In this document: positions 35,856-43,945 of the stretch, one piece after another
Layout of the letters: the number at the start of each line of letters is the position of its first letter
Numbering within the stretch: position 1 is the stretch's first letter
Assembly: GCF_041052385.1 (NCBI RefSeq)
Contig: NZ_CP163439.1
Span: 5,879,001-5,943,000, forward strand
DNA length: 64,000 bases
Origin: Streptomyces sp. R28
GTDB taxonomy: Bacteria > Actinomycetota > Actinomycetes > Streptomycetales > Streptomycetaceae
Reading direction: 5' to 3'
Position numbers and translations under genes: made by a program
The notes under the pieces: model-generated
Told to the model about the DNA's origin: nothing
The model's input: only the letters and a program-made list of their open reading frames with translations
The model's database searches: none

Positions 35856-36668
35856 GGTGCGACCGCCGATCCGCTCGCGGCCCTCGGATCACTGCCCGGG
35901 GTGCCCGAGTCCGTGGAGTCCGTGCGCAAGGCTGTGGACCGGACCTACGGGCACCGGATCATGCGGCGTCGCAGCAACGAGATCACCTCTGAGGCGGCTC
36001 TGCGTGGCGCCCGTGGCTCCGCGGCCCTGTCGGGTGCCGACTGGGCGCTCGAAGAGGTGCGTCGGCGCACCGACTTCAGCGGTGACGACGAGGCGCGCGT
36101 CATGGGTGCGGCCCTGCGGCTCACGGCCGAGGCGGGCCAACTGCTGTCCATCTGGCGGCAGTCACCGCTTCGGGTGCTGGCCCGGCTGCACCTGGTGGCG
36201 GCGGCGAGCAAGGACGACACGGTCGGGCGACCGCGCCAGGAGGGCGAGCCGGTCGACGAGCCGCTGGTCGAGTTGCCCCTGCCGAGTGCGACGGAGGTGC
36301 ACGGCCGCCTGGAGGGGCTGTCCGAGCTGATCATCGCCGGCGGGTCGGCGCCCGCACTGGTGACGGCCGCCGTCGTGCACGGCGAAATCCTCGCGCTGCG
36401 TCCCTTCACGTCCCGCAACGGCCTTGTCGCGCGCGCGGCCGAGCGCATCGTCCTGGTCGGCAGCGGCCTCGACCCGAAGTCCGTCTGCCCGGCGGAGGTC
36501 GGTCACGGCGAACTGGGCCGCGCGGCCTATCTGGCGGCGCTCGACGGCTACGTCTCCGGCACCCCAGACGGCATGGCCGCCTGGATCGCCCACTGTGGCA
36601 AGGCGATCGAGCTCGGCGCACGCGAGTCGACGGCGGTGTGCGAGGCGCTGCAGCGCGGGGCGGCGTAA
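35844..36668 (+). CDS. Fic-related protein with degenerate active site
   Basis: 274 residues from the ATG at 35844 (MSTTGATADPLAALGSLPG). Near residue 188 lies VHGEILALRPFTSRNGLVARA, which aligns with the Fic signature HxFxxGNGRxxR but has Leu in place of the catalytic His and SRNGL in place of GNGR. The helical surroundings (TAAVVHGEILA before, AERIVLVGSGL after) fit a Fic fold. Fic enzymes AMPylate proteins; with the His lost it should be inactive or use another chemistry. Some databases label relatives 'oxidoreductase', which the sequence does not support. No Shine-Dalgarno precedes the ATG, and the start lies inside a palindrome. Confidence 0.7.
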   Translation: MSTTGATADPLAALGSLPGVPESVESVRKAVDRTYGHRIMRRRSNEITSEAALRGARGSAALSGADWALEEVRRRTDFSGDDEARVMGAALRLTAEAGQLLSIWRQSPLRVLARLHLVAAASKDDTVGRPRQEGEPVDEPLVELPLPSATEVHGRLEGLSELIIAGGSAPALVTAAVVHGEILALRPFTSRNGLVARAAERIVLVGSGLDPKSVCPAEVGHGELGRAAYLAALDGYVSGTPDGMAAWIAHCGKAIELGARESTAVCEALQRGAA

Positions 36669-36790
36669 CGCATGCGAGTGTGGACGGGCGTGGATCAGTC
36701 GTAGCGCGTGTGTGAAGTCGCGCGCGTGAAGCCGCGTGTGTGAAGCCGTGCGTGCAGCGTCGTACGGCGGCTCGACAGTCGTAGGCCACG

Positions 36791-36813
36791 AAAAAAGCCC
36801 CGCGCGGGGGGCT
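36791..36813 (-). terminator. intrinsic terminator with a six-T run
   Basis: On the minus strand AGCCCC pairs with GGGGCT around a short C/G-rich loop and is followed at once by TTTTTT. A clean T-run is rare in this genome. A second perfect 12-bp hairpin (36824-36835 with 36840-36851, loop GGTT) lies just before it in the transcript. Confidence 0.85.
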
Positions 36814-37000
36814 CATATAAGTTGCGGCGGTACGAGGTTTCGTACCGCCGCTGGCATGTTCACCGGGTTACCAAGCGTCCTCGATATATTGCCCATCAGG
36901 TCGGGAACTTCGCCCGTCACCTGGTGCGGCTGGCCCGTAATCGACGGGTCGACGTCGCGTGGGTGCTCGATGTTCATGCTCGGTCCGTGGGGCCAAATGC
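36791..37000 (-). ncRNA. probable 6S-like regulatory RNA (scr3559-type)
   Basis: This leftward transcript of about 200 nt would end at the strong intrinsic terminator at 36791-36813 and carries a perfect 12-bp hairpin near its 3' end. It lies between the HAD gene and the Fic-related 'oxidoreductase' gene; as I recall, S. coelicolor has its 6S-like RNA scr3559 in exactly this intergenic position. 6S RNA mimics an open promoter and binds RNA polymerase. The 5' end is a guess. A frame of 54 codons (36813-36977, starting MNIEHPRDVDPSI) lies inside with about 72 % GC at third positions, so a small protein is an alternative or additional product. Confidence 0.55.
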
Positions 37001-37174
37001 GTATTAAAGGTGATCCTCGCGGATGTCCTTGGTCTCGCGGGCCGTTGAGTCCTTTGTACTCCAGGACCCAACCAAGCGGAAGGCCTGGCTGCAGTTCTTT
37101 ACTTTTACTCTCAAAACTGCGTCAAACGGGCGTCGATGTGTCGAACCGGGCACACGGAATCCGAGAGGTGCAGG

Positions 37175-38008
37175 TCAGGCGAGAGCCGTACGGCGTCGAC
37201 TCGCGTACCAGACCAGCCCTGCGGTGGCGGCGGCAGCTCCTATGGCCGCCGCCGCGACAAGAGCGGGTCGCGGCGGCACGGAGAGGGAGGGAATCCGTTG
37301 CTTGAGTCGGACCGGGCGGTGGAAGTCGAGAATCGGCCACCCGCGCGCGAGGGCCTCGCGGCGCAGTGTGCGGTCGGGGTTCACGGCGTGCGGTTTGCCC
37401 ACGGACTGAAGCATCGGCAGATCGGTGGCTGAATCGCTGTAGGCGTAGCAACGAGAGAGGTCGTAGCCCTCGGACTCGGCCAGTTCCTTGATGGCCTCGG
37501 CCTTGGTTGGGCCATAGGCGTAGTACTCCACCTCCCCGGTGAAGCAACCGTCCTCGCCCACGACCATGCGCGTGGCCACCACGCGGTCGGCGCCGAGCAG
37601 CTCGCCGATCGGCTCCACCACCTCGGCACCGGACGTGGAAACGATCACGATGTCGCGGCCGGCGGTGTGGTGCTCCTCGATGAGGGAGGCGGCCTCGTCG
37701 TAGATGATCGGGTCGATCAGGTCGTGCAGCGTCTCGGCGACGATCTCCTTGACCTGCTGGACGTTCCAGCCACGGACGAGCGCGGAGAGGTACTCGCGCG
37801 TGCGCTCCATCTGGTCATGGTCCATACCGCCCAGGCGGAAGACGAACTGGGCGTATGCGGTCCGCAGGGCGGCCCTGCGGTTGATCAGACCGCCTTGGTA
37901 GAAGGACTTGCTGAACGTGAGCGTGCTCGACTTCGCAATGACCGTCTTGTCCAGGTCAAAGAAGGCCGCTGTGCGGGGCAAGGAGTGGTTTTCCACAACC
38001 CTGAGCAT
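37175..38008 (-). CDS. HAD-superfamily phosphatase (SerB-like, differentiation-inhibitor family)
   Basis: 277 residues from the ATG at 38008. HAD motifs are complete: motif I AFFDLDKTVIA, motif II IVIVSTSG, motif III Lys in GPTKAEAI, and motif IV YSDSATDLPML. The cap and the NRRAALRTAYAQFVFRLGG region are typical of HAD subfamily IB. A C-terminal hydrophobic helix (ALVAAAAIGAAAATAGLVWYA) followed by RRRT suggests membrane anchoring. The Streptomyces family has been named 'inhibition of morphological differentiation protein'; the substrate is not established. Upstream in-frame ATGs (to 38083) are possible. The probable 6S-like RNA lies downstream on the same strand. Confidence 0.87.
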   Translation of the reverse strand: MLRVVENHSLPRTAAFFDLDKTVIAKSSTLTFSKSFYQGGLINRRAALRTAYAQFVFRLGGMDHDQMERTREYLSALVRGWNVQQVKEIVAETLHDLIDPIIYDEAASLIEEHHTAGRDIVIVSTSGAEVVEPIGELLGADRVVATRMVVGEDGCFTGEVEYYAYGPTKAEAIKELAESEGYDLSRCYAYSDSATDLPMLQSVGKPHAVNPDRTLRREALARGWPILDFHRPVRLKQRIPSLSVPPRPALVAAAAIGAAAATAGLVWYASRRRTALA

Positions 38009-38590
38009 AGGGGCAGCCCATTCGGCGTAAGGTGGGCGCGTGGGTTTGCCTGAGAGGGCTCTCGGGTACACCATGGAAGTCACGGATCGTTCGCGACCGT
38101 GCTAACGCGGTCCGACTCCTCCCCCCCCGAGTCGGCCGTGGAGACGACCCCCGCTCTCCCCCCCGGCGGGGGTCGTCGCATGTCCGGGTGGGTTTTCCTC
38201 TTCTGAACGCGGCCGCGAGGCCGAAGCGAGGCGGCTGCGGCCGCCTCTTCTGCATGTCCATGATCCGTGACTGTGCGTAGCTGTCGCGCTGCTCTGCGGA
38301 AGTCGTACAGAGGTCGGTGCGGGGGTCACCGGTATGGGTGACGGCCATATTCACAACCGCCGAGTTGTCCACAGTTATCGACCAAGATCCACACGATTTC
38401 CGGGATCGCTGCACCGTGATTCCAGCACGTCCCGCTCGGGCCGACTTCATGGCCGGTTCTGGTTAGTCGGGCGTGTTCGGCCGGTTCGTATCGGCCGTTC
38501 ATATGGAGGCCGCTTGCCGGTTCTTCACACGTTTGGGAATCGCGGGGCCGCAGGGCTGCGCGAGTGATGCAGCGAAGGGGGATGGAAACC
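38009..38590. other. 580-bp intergenic region with two hairpins
   Basis: No gene-like frame is seen. GACGACCCCCGC at 38143-38154 pairs with 38166-38177 (12 bp), and GAGGCGGC at 38228-38235 pairs with 38240-38247 (8 bp). The segment from about 38330 to 38500 is less GC-rich and should hold promoters for the divergent HAD gene and the tad operon. Confidence 0.6.
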
Positions 38591-39694
38591 GTGACCGCAG
38601 CCGTCACACACGATCCGCCGCCCGCAGCCTCCGGGCAGCCGGGCAAACCGTTGATCGTCACGGAGGACGCCGATCTGCTCGACGACCTGCTGCGCCTGTG
38701 CGCGGCGGCCGGCGCCACACCGGAGGTCCACCACGGGGTGCCCGAGCCCCGGGGCAGCTGGGAGGCCGCGCCGCTCGTCCTGGTCGGCGACGACGCCGCG
38801 CGCCGCGTGCGCGGGGCCGGCCGCAGACGTGGAGTGGTGCTGGTCGGCCGGGACCAGGACGACTCGGGCGTCTGGCGCCGGGCCGTCGAGATCGGCGCGG
38901 ACCACGTCCTGATGCTGCCCGACGGCGAACAGTGGTTGGTCGACCGCATCGCCGACGTCGCCGAGGGCGTCGGCCGGCCCGCCCTCACCGTCGGCGTCAT
39001 CGGAGGCCGCGGCGGGGCCGGAGCGTCCACGCTCGCGTGTGCCCTCGCCGTCACCGCCGCGCGTGAAGGGCTGCGCACGCTGCTCGTGGACGCCGATCCG
39101 CTGGGCGGCGGACTCGACGTCCTCCTGGGCGGCGAGGCCGCCGAGGGCCTGCGCTGGCCCTCCTTCGCCGGTTCGCGCGGGCGGCTCGGCAGCGGCGCTC
39201 TGGAGGAGTCCTTGCCGAAGCTGCACTCCCTCCGGGTCCTGAGCTGGGATCGCGGCGACTGCCTCGCCGTCCCGCCGCAGGCGATGCGAGCGGTACTCGC
39301 GGCGGCCCGGCGCCGGGGAGGCACCGTCGTCGTCGACCTGCCCCGCCGTATCGACGACGGCGTCGCCGAGGCCCTCGCCCAGCTCGACGTGGGGATCCTC
39401 GTGGTCCCCGCCGAACTGCGCGCCCTGACTGCCGCTCGGCAGGTGTCCTCCGCGGTCCGGATGGTCCTGCGCGATCTGCGGGTGGCCGTACGCGGGCCGT
39501 ACGCGCCCGGGCTCGACGACCGCGAGGTGGCCCGGTTGCTGGAGCTGCCGCTCGTGGGTGAGGTGCCGGTCGAGTCGGGACTGCTGCGACCGCACGAGAC
39601 CAAGGCTCCGCCGGGGACGGTGGGGCGGGGGCCGCTGGCGCGGTTCTGCCGGGAGTTCTGGGAGCGCGCGTTGTTCGAGGCGAGGGCGGCATGA
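38591..39694 (+). CDS. CpaE/TadZ-like P-loop ATPase of the tad locus
   Basis: 367 residues. A receiver-like N-terminal domain (LIVTEDADLLDDLLRLCAAAGATPE) is followed by a MinD-type ATPase with P-loop GVIGGRGGAGASTLA (deviant: Ala-Ser where GK-[ST] is usual) and VDADPLGGGLDVLLGG. This is the architecture of CpaE/TadZ, which places Flp pilus machinery at its site in the cell. The GTG at 38591 is chosen because AAGGGG lies 9 nt upstream; an ATG at 38582 sits too close to it. Its TGA overlaps the ATG of the next gene (ATGA). It is first of the operon. Confidence 0.88.
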   Translation: MTAAVTHDPPPAASGQPGKPLIVTEDADLLDDLLRLCAAAGATPEVHHGVPEPRGSWEAAPLVLVGDDAARRVRGAGRRRGVVLVGRDQDDSGVWRRAVEIGADHVLMLPDGEQWLVDRIADVAEGVGRPALTVGVIGGRGGAGASTLACALAVTAAREGLRTLLVDADPLGGGLDVLLGGEAAEGLRWPSFAGSRGRLGSGALEESLPKLHSLRVLSWDRGDCLAVPPQAMRAVLAAARRRGGTVVVDLPRRIDDGVAEALAQLDVGILVVPAELRALTAARQVSSAVRMVLRDLRVAVRGPYAPGLDDREVARLLELPLVGEVPVESGLLRPHETKAPPGTVGRGPLARFCREFWERALFEARAA

Positions 39695-39786
39695 GTGACG
39701 GCGTGAGCGGGAGCATGAGCGACGCCGTGCGCAGCAGCATTACTGACGGCGTGCGCAGCGGCACGAGTGACGGCGTCGGTACGGCT
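39691..39786 (+). repeat. four 24-bp tandem units at the 5' end of cpaF
   Basis: Consecutive 24-bp units at 39691, 39715, 39739 and 39763 encode MSDGVSGS, MSDAVRSS, ITDGVRSG and TSDGVGTA. They are imperfect, so the array is not freshly expanded. Confidence 0.75.
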
Positions 39787-41397
39787 TCGGCGCTCGACTG
39801 GGAGAGCGGTGGCGCGGGTGGTTCGGTGCGGGCGTCCCGCGAGCGGTGGCGGTCGAGCGGGACCGTGGACGGGAGGGTGCGTAGGGCCACGCCGCGATGG
39901 GCGTTGGACGGATCGGCGAGCGCCGCTGTGGATCGGAGGGGGCTGGACGGTTCGGTGGGCGCTGGTGTGGTGCGGCGGGGGTCGGACGGCTCGGTGAGTG
40001 CCGCTGTCGCGCGGCGGGTGTCGGACGGTCCGGTGGGTGGCGGTGTCGCGGGAGTGTCGGACGGCTCGGCGAGCGCCGCTGCGGTGTCACGGGTGGTGAA
40101 GGTCGCCGGGAGCACGGTCATTGGGCGGTGGGCGCCGGTCGACCGGGCCGGTCCGTCGGCTGGACGGTGGGCTTCGGCCGGGACGGCGGCCGGGGCGACG
40201 GCCCAGGCGGGTATGCCGACGGGGTTGCTCGACGGGGTGCGGCAGTGGCTGGCCGAGAGCGGGGCCGAACCCACGCCCGCGCGCGTGGCGCAGGCCCTGC
40301 GGGAGCAGGGCAGGGTGCTGGGGGACGCCGAAGTCCTCGGAGCGGCCGACCAGTTGCGGTCCGAGCTGGTCGGGAGCGGTCCACTGGAGCCGCTGCTCGC
40401 CGATCCGTCGGTGACGGATGTGCTGGTGTCGGCGCCGGACCGGGTCTGGGTGGACCGGGGCGGCGGCCTGGAGTTGACCTCCGTGTCCTTCCCGGACGCG
40501 GCGGCCGTACGACGCCTTGCGCAGCGCCTCGCCACGGTCGCCGGGCGGCGCCTGGACGACGCGCGGCCGTGGGTGGACGCCCGGCTGCCCGACGGGACCC
40601 GGCTGCACGCCGTGCTGCCTCCGGTCGCCGTCGGCTGTGCCTGCCTGTCGCTGCGAGTCGTACGGCCGCGGGCGTTCACGCTCGACGAGCTGGTCGCGGC
40701 GGGCACCGTGCCGCCGGGCGGGGACCGGGTGCTGCGGGCCCTGATCGACGCGCGGCTGTCCTTCCTCATCAGTGGCGGGACCGGCAGTGGCAAGACGACG
40801 TTGCTGAGCGCGTTGCTCGGGCTGGCCGGGCCGGGCGAGCGGATCGTGCTCGCTGAGGACTCGGCGGAGCTCAGGCCGGACCATCCGCATGTCGTACGGC
40901 TGGAGAGCAGACCCGCCAACCAGGAGGGCGCCGGGCTCGTCACCCTTGAGGACCTGGTGCGGCAGGCGCTGCGGATGCGGCCGGACCGGCTGGTCGTGGG
41001 GGAGGTGCGCGGCTCCGAAGTGGTCCATCTGCTGGCCGCCTTGAACACCGGTCACGAAGGAGGTTGCGGGACCGTCCACGCGAACGCGGCGGCCGACGTG
41101 CCGGCCCGGCTGGAGGCGCTCGGCACGGCGGCAGGGCTCGACCGGGCCGCGCTGCACAGCCAGTTGGCGGCCGCGTTGTCGGTCGTACTCCATCTCGCGC
41201 GCGACCGGACCGGACGGCGGCGGATCTCGGAGGTGCATGTGCTGGAACGGGACCCGTCGGGGCTGGTGCGGACTGTGCCGGCGCTGCGCTGGGGCGCGGA
41301 GGCGTTCGCGTACGAGCGGGGGTGGGAGCGGCTGCGGGGGCTGCTTCGGGGCGCAGGCGATGTGGGGTGCGGTGACGTGAGGCAGTCGGCGACGTGA
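39691..41397 (+). CDS. CpaF/TadA-type secretion ATPase with repetitive N-terminus
   Basis: 568 residues. The C-terminal 370 are a type II/IV secretion ATPase that powers Tad pilus assembly: Walker A SGGTGSGKTT near residue 362, Asp box AEDSAEL, Walker B region RMRPDRLVVGEVRG and His box GHEGGCGTVHAN. The first 190 residues are unusual: four 8-residue units (MSDGVSGS, MSDAVRSS, ITDGVRSG, TSDGVGTA), then four to five 13-residue units of the type RRGSDGSVSAAVA. The ATG overlaps the CpaE stop as ATGA, which supports translation from here. A start near residue 175 would give the normal enzyme. Confidence 0.9.
   Translation: MSDGVSGSMSDAVRSSITDGVRSGTSDGVGTASALDWESGGAGGSVRASRERWRSSGTVDGRVRRATPRWALDGSASAAVDRRGLDGSVGAGVVRRGSDGSVSAAVARRVSDGPVGGGVAGVSDGSASAAAVSRVVKVAGSTVIGRWAPVDRAGPSAGRWASAGTAAGATAQAGMPTGLLDGVRQWLAESGAEPTPARVAQALREQGRVLGDAEVLGAADQLRSELVGSGPLEPLLADPSVTDVLVSAPDRVWVDRGGGLELTSVSFPDAAAVRRLAQRLATVAGRRLDDARPWVDARLPDGTRLHAVLPPVAVGCACLSLRVVRPRAFTLDELVAAGTVPPGGDRVLRALIDARLSFLISGGTGSGKTTLLSALLGLAGPGERIVLAEDSAELRPDHPHVVRLESRPANQEGAGLVTLEDLVRQALRMRPDRLVVGEVRGSEVVHLLAALNTGHEGGCGTVHANAAADVPARLEALGTAAGLDRAALHSQLAAALSVVLHLARDRTGRRRISEVHVLERDPSGLVRTVPALRWGAEAFAYERGWERLRGLLRGAGDVGCGDVRQSAT
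39895..40089 (+). repeat. four to five 39-bp tandem units inside cpaF
   Basis: Units start at 39895, 39934, 39973 and 40012, with a further variant from 40051. They encode RWALDGSASAAVD, RRGLDGSVGAGVV, RRGSDGSVSAAVA and RRVSDGPVGGGVA. The length stays a multiple of three, so the reading frame is preserved. Confidence 0.8.
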
Positions 41398-41483
41398 CGG
41401 GTTCGGTGATGTGAGGGAGTCGGTGCCGTGACTGGTGCGGTGACGTGGTGGGTTCCGGAGCGGTGAGGGGCTAGGTGGTCTGC

Positions 41484-42344
41484 ATGGGTGAGATGTCGTT
41501 GGGCGCGGCAGTGGCGTGTCTTGGGGCGGCGGTTTGGTTGGTGGGCGGGCGCAACTCCGGTACGCGCCGGGCGCAGTTGCTGCTTGCGGGTGGTGGGGTG
41601 GTGGGAGCCGGGCCGCCCGACTGGCGGCGGATGGCCGGGGAGCTGCGGCGGCTCCGGGGGCGGTTGCGGGCCGAGTGGTGGGCGCCGGCCGTCGGGCTGG
41701 TGCTGGGTGTCCTGGGGGCTTCGTTGCTGCCGGTCGTCGCGGGGGCGGCCGGGGTGCCGTTGCTGCGGAGGGTGCGGCTGGCCCGGGAGGCGCGCCGGAC
41801 ACGGGAGCGTTGCGGGGACGCGGTGATCGCGCTGTGCGGGGCGCTGGCCGGGGAGGTGCGGACCGGGCGGCAGCCGGGTGAGGCGTTGCTGCGGGTGGCG
41901 CGGGACTGCGGTGGGCTCGGTGAAGCGCAGGCTGCGGTGTTGGCGGCGGCGCGGTTCGGCGGGGATGTGCCGGGCGCGCTCACCTCCGCGGCACGGCAGC
42001 CGGGTGCCGGGGGCCTGTCAGGCCTGGCGGCGTGCTGGCGGGTGGCCGTGGACCAGGGCGCCGGGCTCGCGGCCGGACTCGACCGGCTGGAAGGGGCGTT
42101 GCGGGCCGAGCGGGACCAACGCGCCGACCTACGCGCTCAGTTGGCGGGAGCTCGGTCGACGGTGGTGATGCTCGCCGGGTTGCCGGTTCTGGGGCTGCTG
42201 CTCGGTGCCGCGATGGGGGCCGACCCGCTGCATGTGCTGCTGCATACCGGGGCGGGGCTCGGGTGCGTGGTGGTCGGCGGGGTGCTGGAGGCGCTGGGGA
42301 TGTGGTGGGCGCTGCGGATCGTGCGGGGAGCGGAGGCGGCGTGA
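41484..42344 (+). CDS. TadB-like inner-membrane assembly protein
   Basis: 286 residues. Membrane helices are at the start (SLGAAVACLGAAVWLVGG), middle (AVGLVLGVLGASLLPVVAG) and end (STVVMLAGLPVLGLLLGAAMG and the last 25 residues). The cytoplasmic part is the T2SSF (GspF) domain: RERCGDAVIALCGALAGEVRTGRQPGEAL and LDRLEGALRAERDQRADL. TadB and TadC form the platform that the CpaF ATPase works on. The ATG at 41484 has AGGTGG 7 nt upstream. The 86 bp before it repeat a GTGACGTGA-like motif several times. Confidence 0.88.
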   Translation: MGEMSLGAAVACLGAAVWLVGGRNSGTRRAQLLLAGGGVVGAGPPDWRRMAGELRRLRGRLRAEWWAPAVGLVLGVLGASLLPVVAGAAGVPLLRRVRLAREARRTRERCGDAVIALCGALAGEVRTGRQPGEALLRVARDCGGLGEAQAAVLAAARFGGDVPGALTSAARQPGAGGLSGLAACWRVAVDQGAGLAAGLDRLEGALRAERDQRADLRAQLAGARSTVVMLAGLPVLGLLLGAAMGADPLHVLLHTGAGLGCVVVGGVLEALGMWWALRIVRGAEAA

Positions 42345-42384
42345 GGAATCGGGCGGGTCTGGGTCGTGAGGGGGAGGTGGCGGC

Positions 42385-43173
42385 GTGAGTGCGGAGGTTG
42401 TCCACAGGCTGGGGGTGGCCGTGGGGGCGGCGTTGGCCGTCGGGTGGCTGTTGCGGTGGCCCCTGGCGGTGCGGCACGAGCGGAGGGTACGGCGGCGGCT
42501 GGCCGAGTTGATGACGACCGCCGAGGTGACGTCGATACGCCGACGGTTCGACGTCCGGCAGGGCATGCGGCATGGGCTGCCCTTGGTGGCGGTCGTGGGT
42601 GCCGGCTGGGCGCTGGTCGGCGGCATCGCCGGACTGGCGGCGGGGCTGATCGTCGCGGGCGGGCTGTGGATGTGGCGTCGTCGGCAGGCGGCCGTTGGCG
42701 CCGAGGAGGTGCCCGACGCCGCTGAGGTGGCTCGCCAGCTGCCGCTCGCCGCCGATCTGCTGGCGGCCTGCATCGCTGCGGGAGCCGGTCCGGTGATCGC
42801 GGCGCAAGCCGTGGGCGAGGCCCTGGGCGGCCCCGTCGGGGACGGGCTGGCGCGAGGGGCGGCGGAGGTGCGGCTCGGCGGTGAACCGGGCGAGGCGTGG
42901 CAGCGGCTGGCGTCGATGCCGAGGGCCGGCGCGCTGGCGCGGTTGCTCGAAAGAGCCGACGTGTCGGGGCTTCCGGCCGCCGGACCGGTCGCGCGGCTCG
43001 CCGCGGAGGCCCGCGCCGACTGGGGGCGCACCGCGACGGAACGGGCCAGGCGGGCGGCTGTCATGGTCACCGCGCCGGTGGGGTTGTGTTTCCTGCCCGC
43101 GTTCATCGCGGTGGGCGTGGCGCCGGTGGTGATCGGGCTTGCGGGCGGCGTGCTGGGAGGGGGTGGCGGATGA
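42385..43173 (+). CDS. TadC-like inner-membrane assembly protein
   Basis: 262 residues, starting GTG at 42385 behind GGGGGAGGTGG. It has N-terminal helices (LGVAVGAALAVGWLLRWPL; LVAVVGAGWALVGGIAGLAAGLIVAG), a T2SSF domain (VARQLPLAADLLAACIAAGAGP, a second half with RLASMPRAGALARLLERA) and C-terminal helices (VMVTAPVGLCFLPAFIAVGVAPVVIGLAGG). It is the partner of TadB in the pilus platform. It starts 40 bp after the TadB stop and closes the first part of the operon before a repeat-filled gap. Confidence 0.88.
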   Translation: MSAEVVHRLGVAVGAALAVGWLLRWPLAVRHERRVRRRLAELMTTAEVTSIRRRFDVRQGMRHGLPLVAVVGAGWALVGGIAGLAAGLIVAGGLWMWRRRQAAVGAEEVPDAAEVARQLPLAADLLAACIAAGAGPVIAAQAVGEALGGPVGDGLARGAAEVRLGGEPGEAWQRLASMPRAGALARLLERADVSGLPAAGPVARLAAEARADWGRTATERARRAAVMVTAPVGLCFLPAFIAVGVAPVVIGLAGGVLGGGGG

Positions 43174-43200
43174 CGGGGTGAGGGGCGCGACGGCCGCCGG

Positions 43201-43291
43201 TCGGCAGACGAGTCGGAGTTCGGCAGAGGAGTCGACTTCGGCAGAGGAGTCGGAGTTTCGGCAGACGAGTCGGACTTTCGGCAACGAAGAG
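43201..43291. repeat. five short direct repeats before the pilin gene
   Basis: TCGGCAG(A)-type units start at 43201, 43220, 43238, 43258 and 43278; the spacing is 19, 18, 20 and 20 bp. The core reads TTCGGCAGACGAGTCGGA with small variation. The units are contiguous without spacers. They fill the gap between tadC and the pilin gene, so they may affect transcription or mRNA processing. Confidence 0.85.
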
Positions 43292-43335
43292 TTCAACAAC
43301 TGGCTTCAACAGGACTGAGTCTTACGGGGGTTGAG

Positions 43336-43545
43336 ATGTGCAAGGCGGTACGGGCGCGGATGGGTGCCCTGGTGTGCGGGAAGCGGGCGGCGCGGAGGGA
43401 CGCGGGGATGGTCACCTCCGAGTACGCGATGGGGATCGTCGCGGCGGTGGCGTTCGCCGTGGTGCTCTACAAGGTCGTGACGAGCGGGCAGGTCAGTGCG
43501 GAGTTGCAGGCCATCGTGAAGCAGGCGCTCGATGCGCGGATGTGA
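43336..43545 (+). CDS. Flp-like pilin subunit (DUF4244)
   Basis: 69 residues. After a basic leader (RARMGALVCGKRAARRDAG) comes MVTSEYAMGIVAAVAFAVVLYKVVTSG, in which the 'SEYA' and the long hydrophobic helix mark a DUF4244/Flp-type pilin. The leader should be cleaved by a prepilin peptidase near DAG/MVTSEY. The short tail ends in EIVKQALDARM-like sequence. GGGGGTTGAG precedes the ATG at 43336. It overlaps the TadE-like gene by 14 bp. In other species this gene is by far the most expressed of the locus. Confidence 0.87.
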   Translation: MCKAVRARMGALVCGKRAARRDAGMVTSEYAMGIVAAVAFAVVLYKVVTSGQVSAELQAIVKQALDARM

Positions 43546-43945
43546 GCGGGACATTGAGCGGGGGTCGGACCTGGGTGCCGGTCGGGGACCCCGTCGGGGA
43601 TCGGACCAGGGGTTCGTGACGGCGGAGTCGGCTGTCGTGCTGCCTGTGCTGGTGATGTTCGCGATGGCGCTGGTGTGGGGGCTGCTCGTGGTGGCCGCGC
43701 AGATCCAGTGCGTGGACGCGGCCCGGACGGGCGCCCGCGCCGCAGCCCGGCAGGATCCGGCCGACGCGGTCATCGAGGTGACCCGTGAGGCGGCACCGCG
43801 CGGCGCGACGGTCACGGTCGGCCGGGAGGGGGACGAAGTCCGCGTGGTCGTCGTGGCCAGGCCGCCGGTGCTGCGCGGGCTCCCCTTCGAGGTACGGGAA
43901 GAAGCCGTGGCGTCGGCGGAGGAGACGGTGGGGGCGGGGACATGA
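43532..43945 (+). CDS. TadE-like pseudopilin
   Basis: 137 residues from the ATG at 43532, which overlaps the pilin gene. The family sequence begins at GFVTAESAVVLPVLVMFAMALVWGLLVVAA: the Glu of TAES and the following helix are the TadE mark. The next part, CVDAARTGARAAARQD, is also typical. A second possible start is the GTG at 43616, right before TAES and behind AGGGG with rather short spacing, which would remove the Gly/Arg-rich leader. TadE proteins are minor pilus components processed by prepilin peptidase. Its TGA overlaps the next ATG. Confidence 0.82.
   Translation: MRGCERDIERGSDLGAGRGPRRGSDQGFVTAESAVVLPVLVMFAMALVWGLLVVAAQIQCVDAARTGARAAARQDPADAVIEVTREAAPRGATVTVGREGDEVRVVVVARPPVLRGLPFEVREEAVASAEETVGAGT

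Noticed and set aside
36813..36977. 54-codon ORF (MNIEHPRDVDPSI start) as an independent gene
   Set aside because: It lies inside the probable 6S-like RNA, ends at its terminator and overlaps its 3' hairpin; bias is weaker than in real genes here. Kept only as an alternative in the ncRNA entry.
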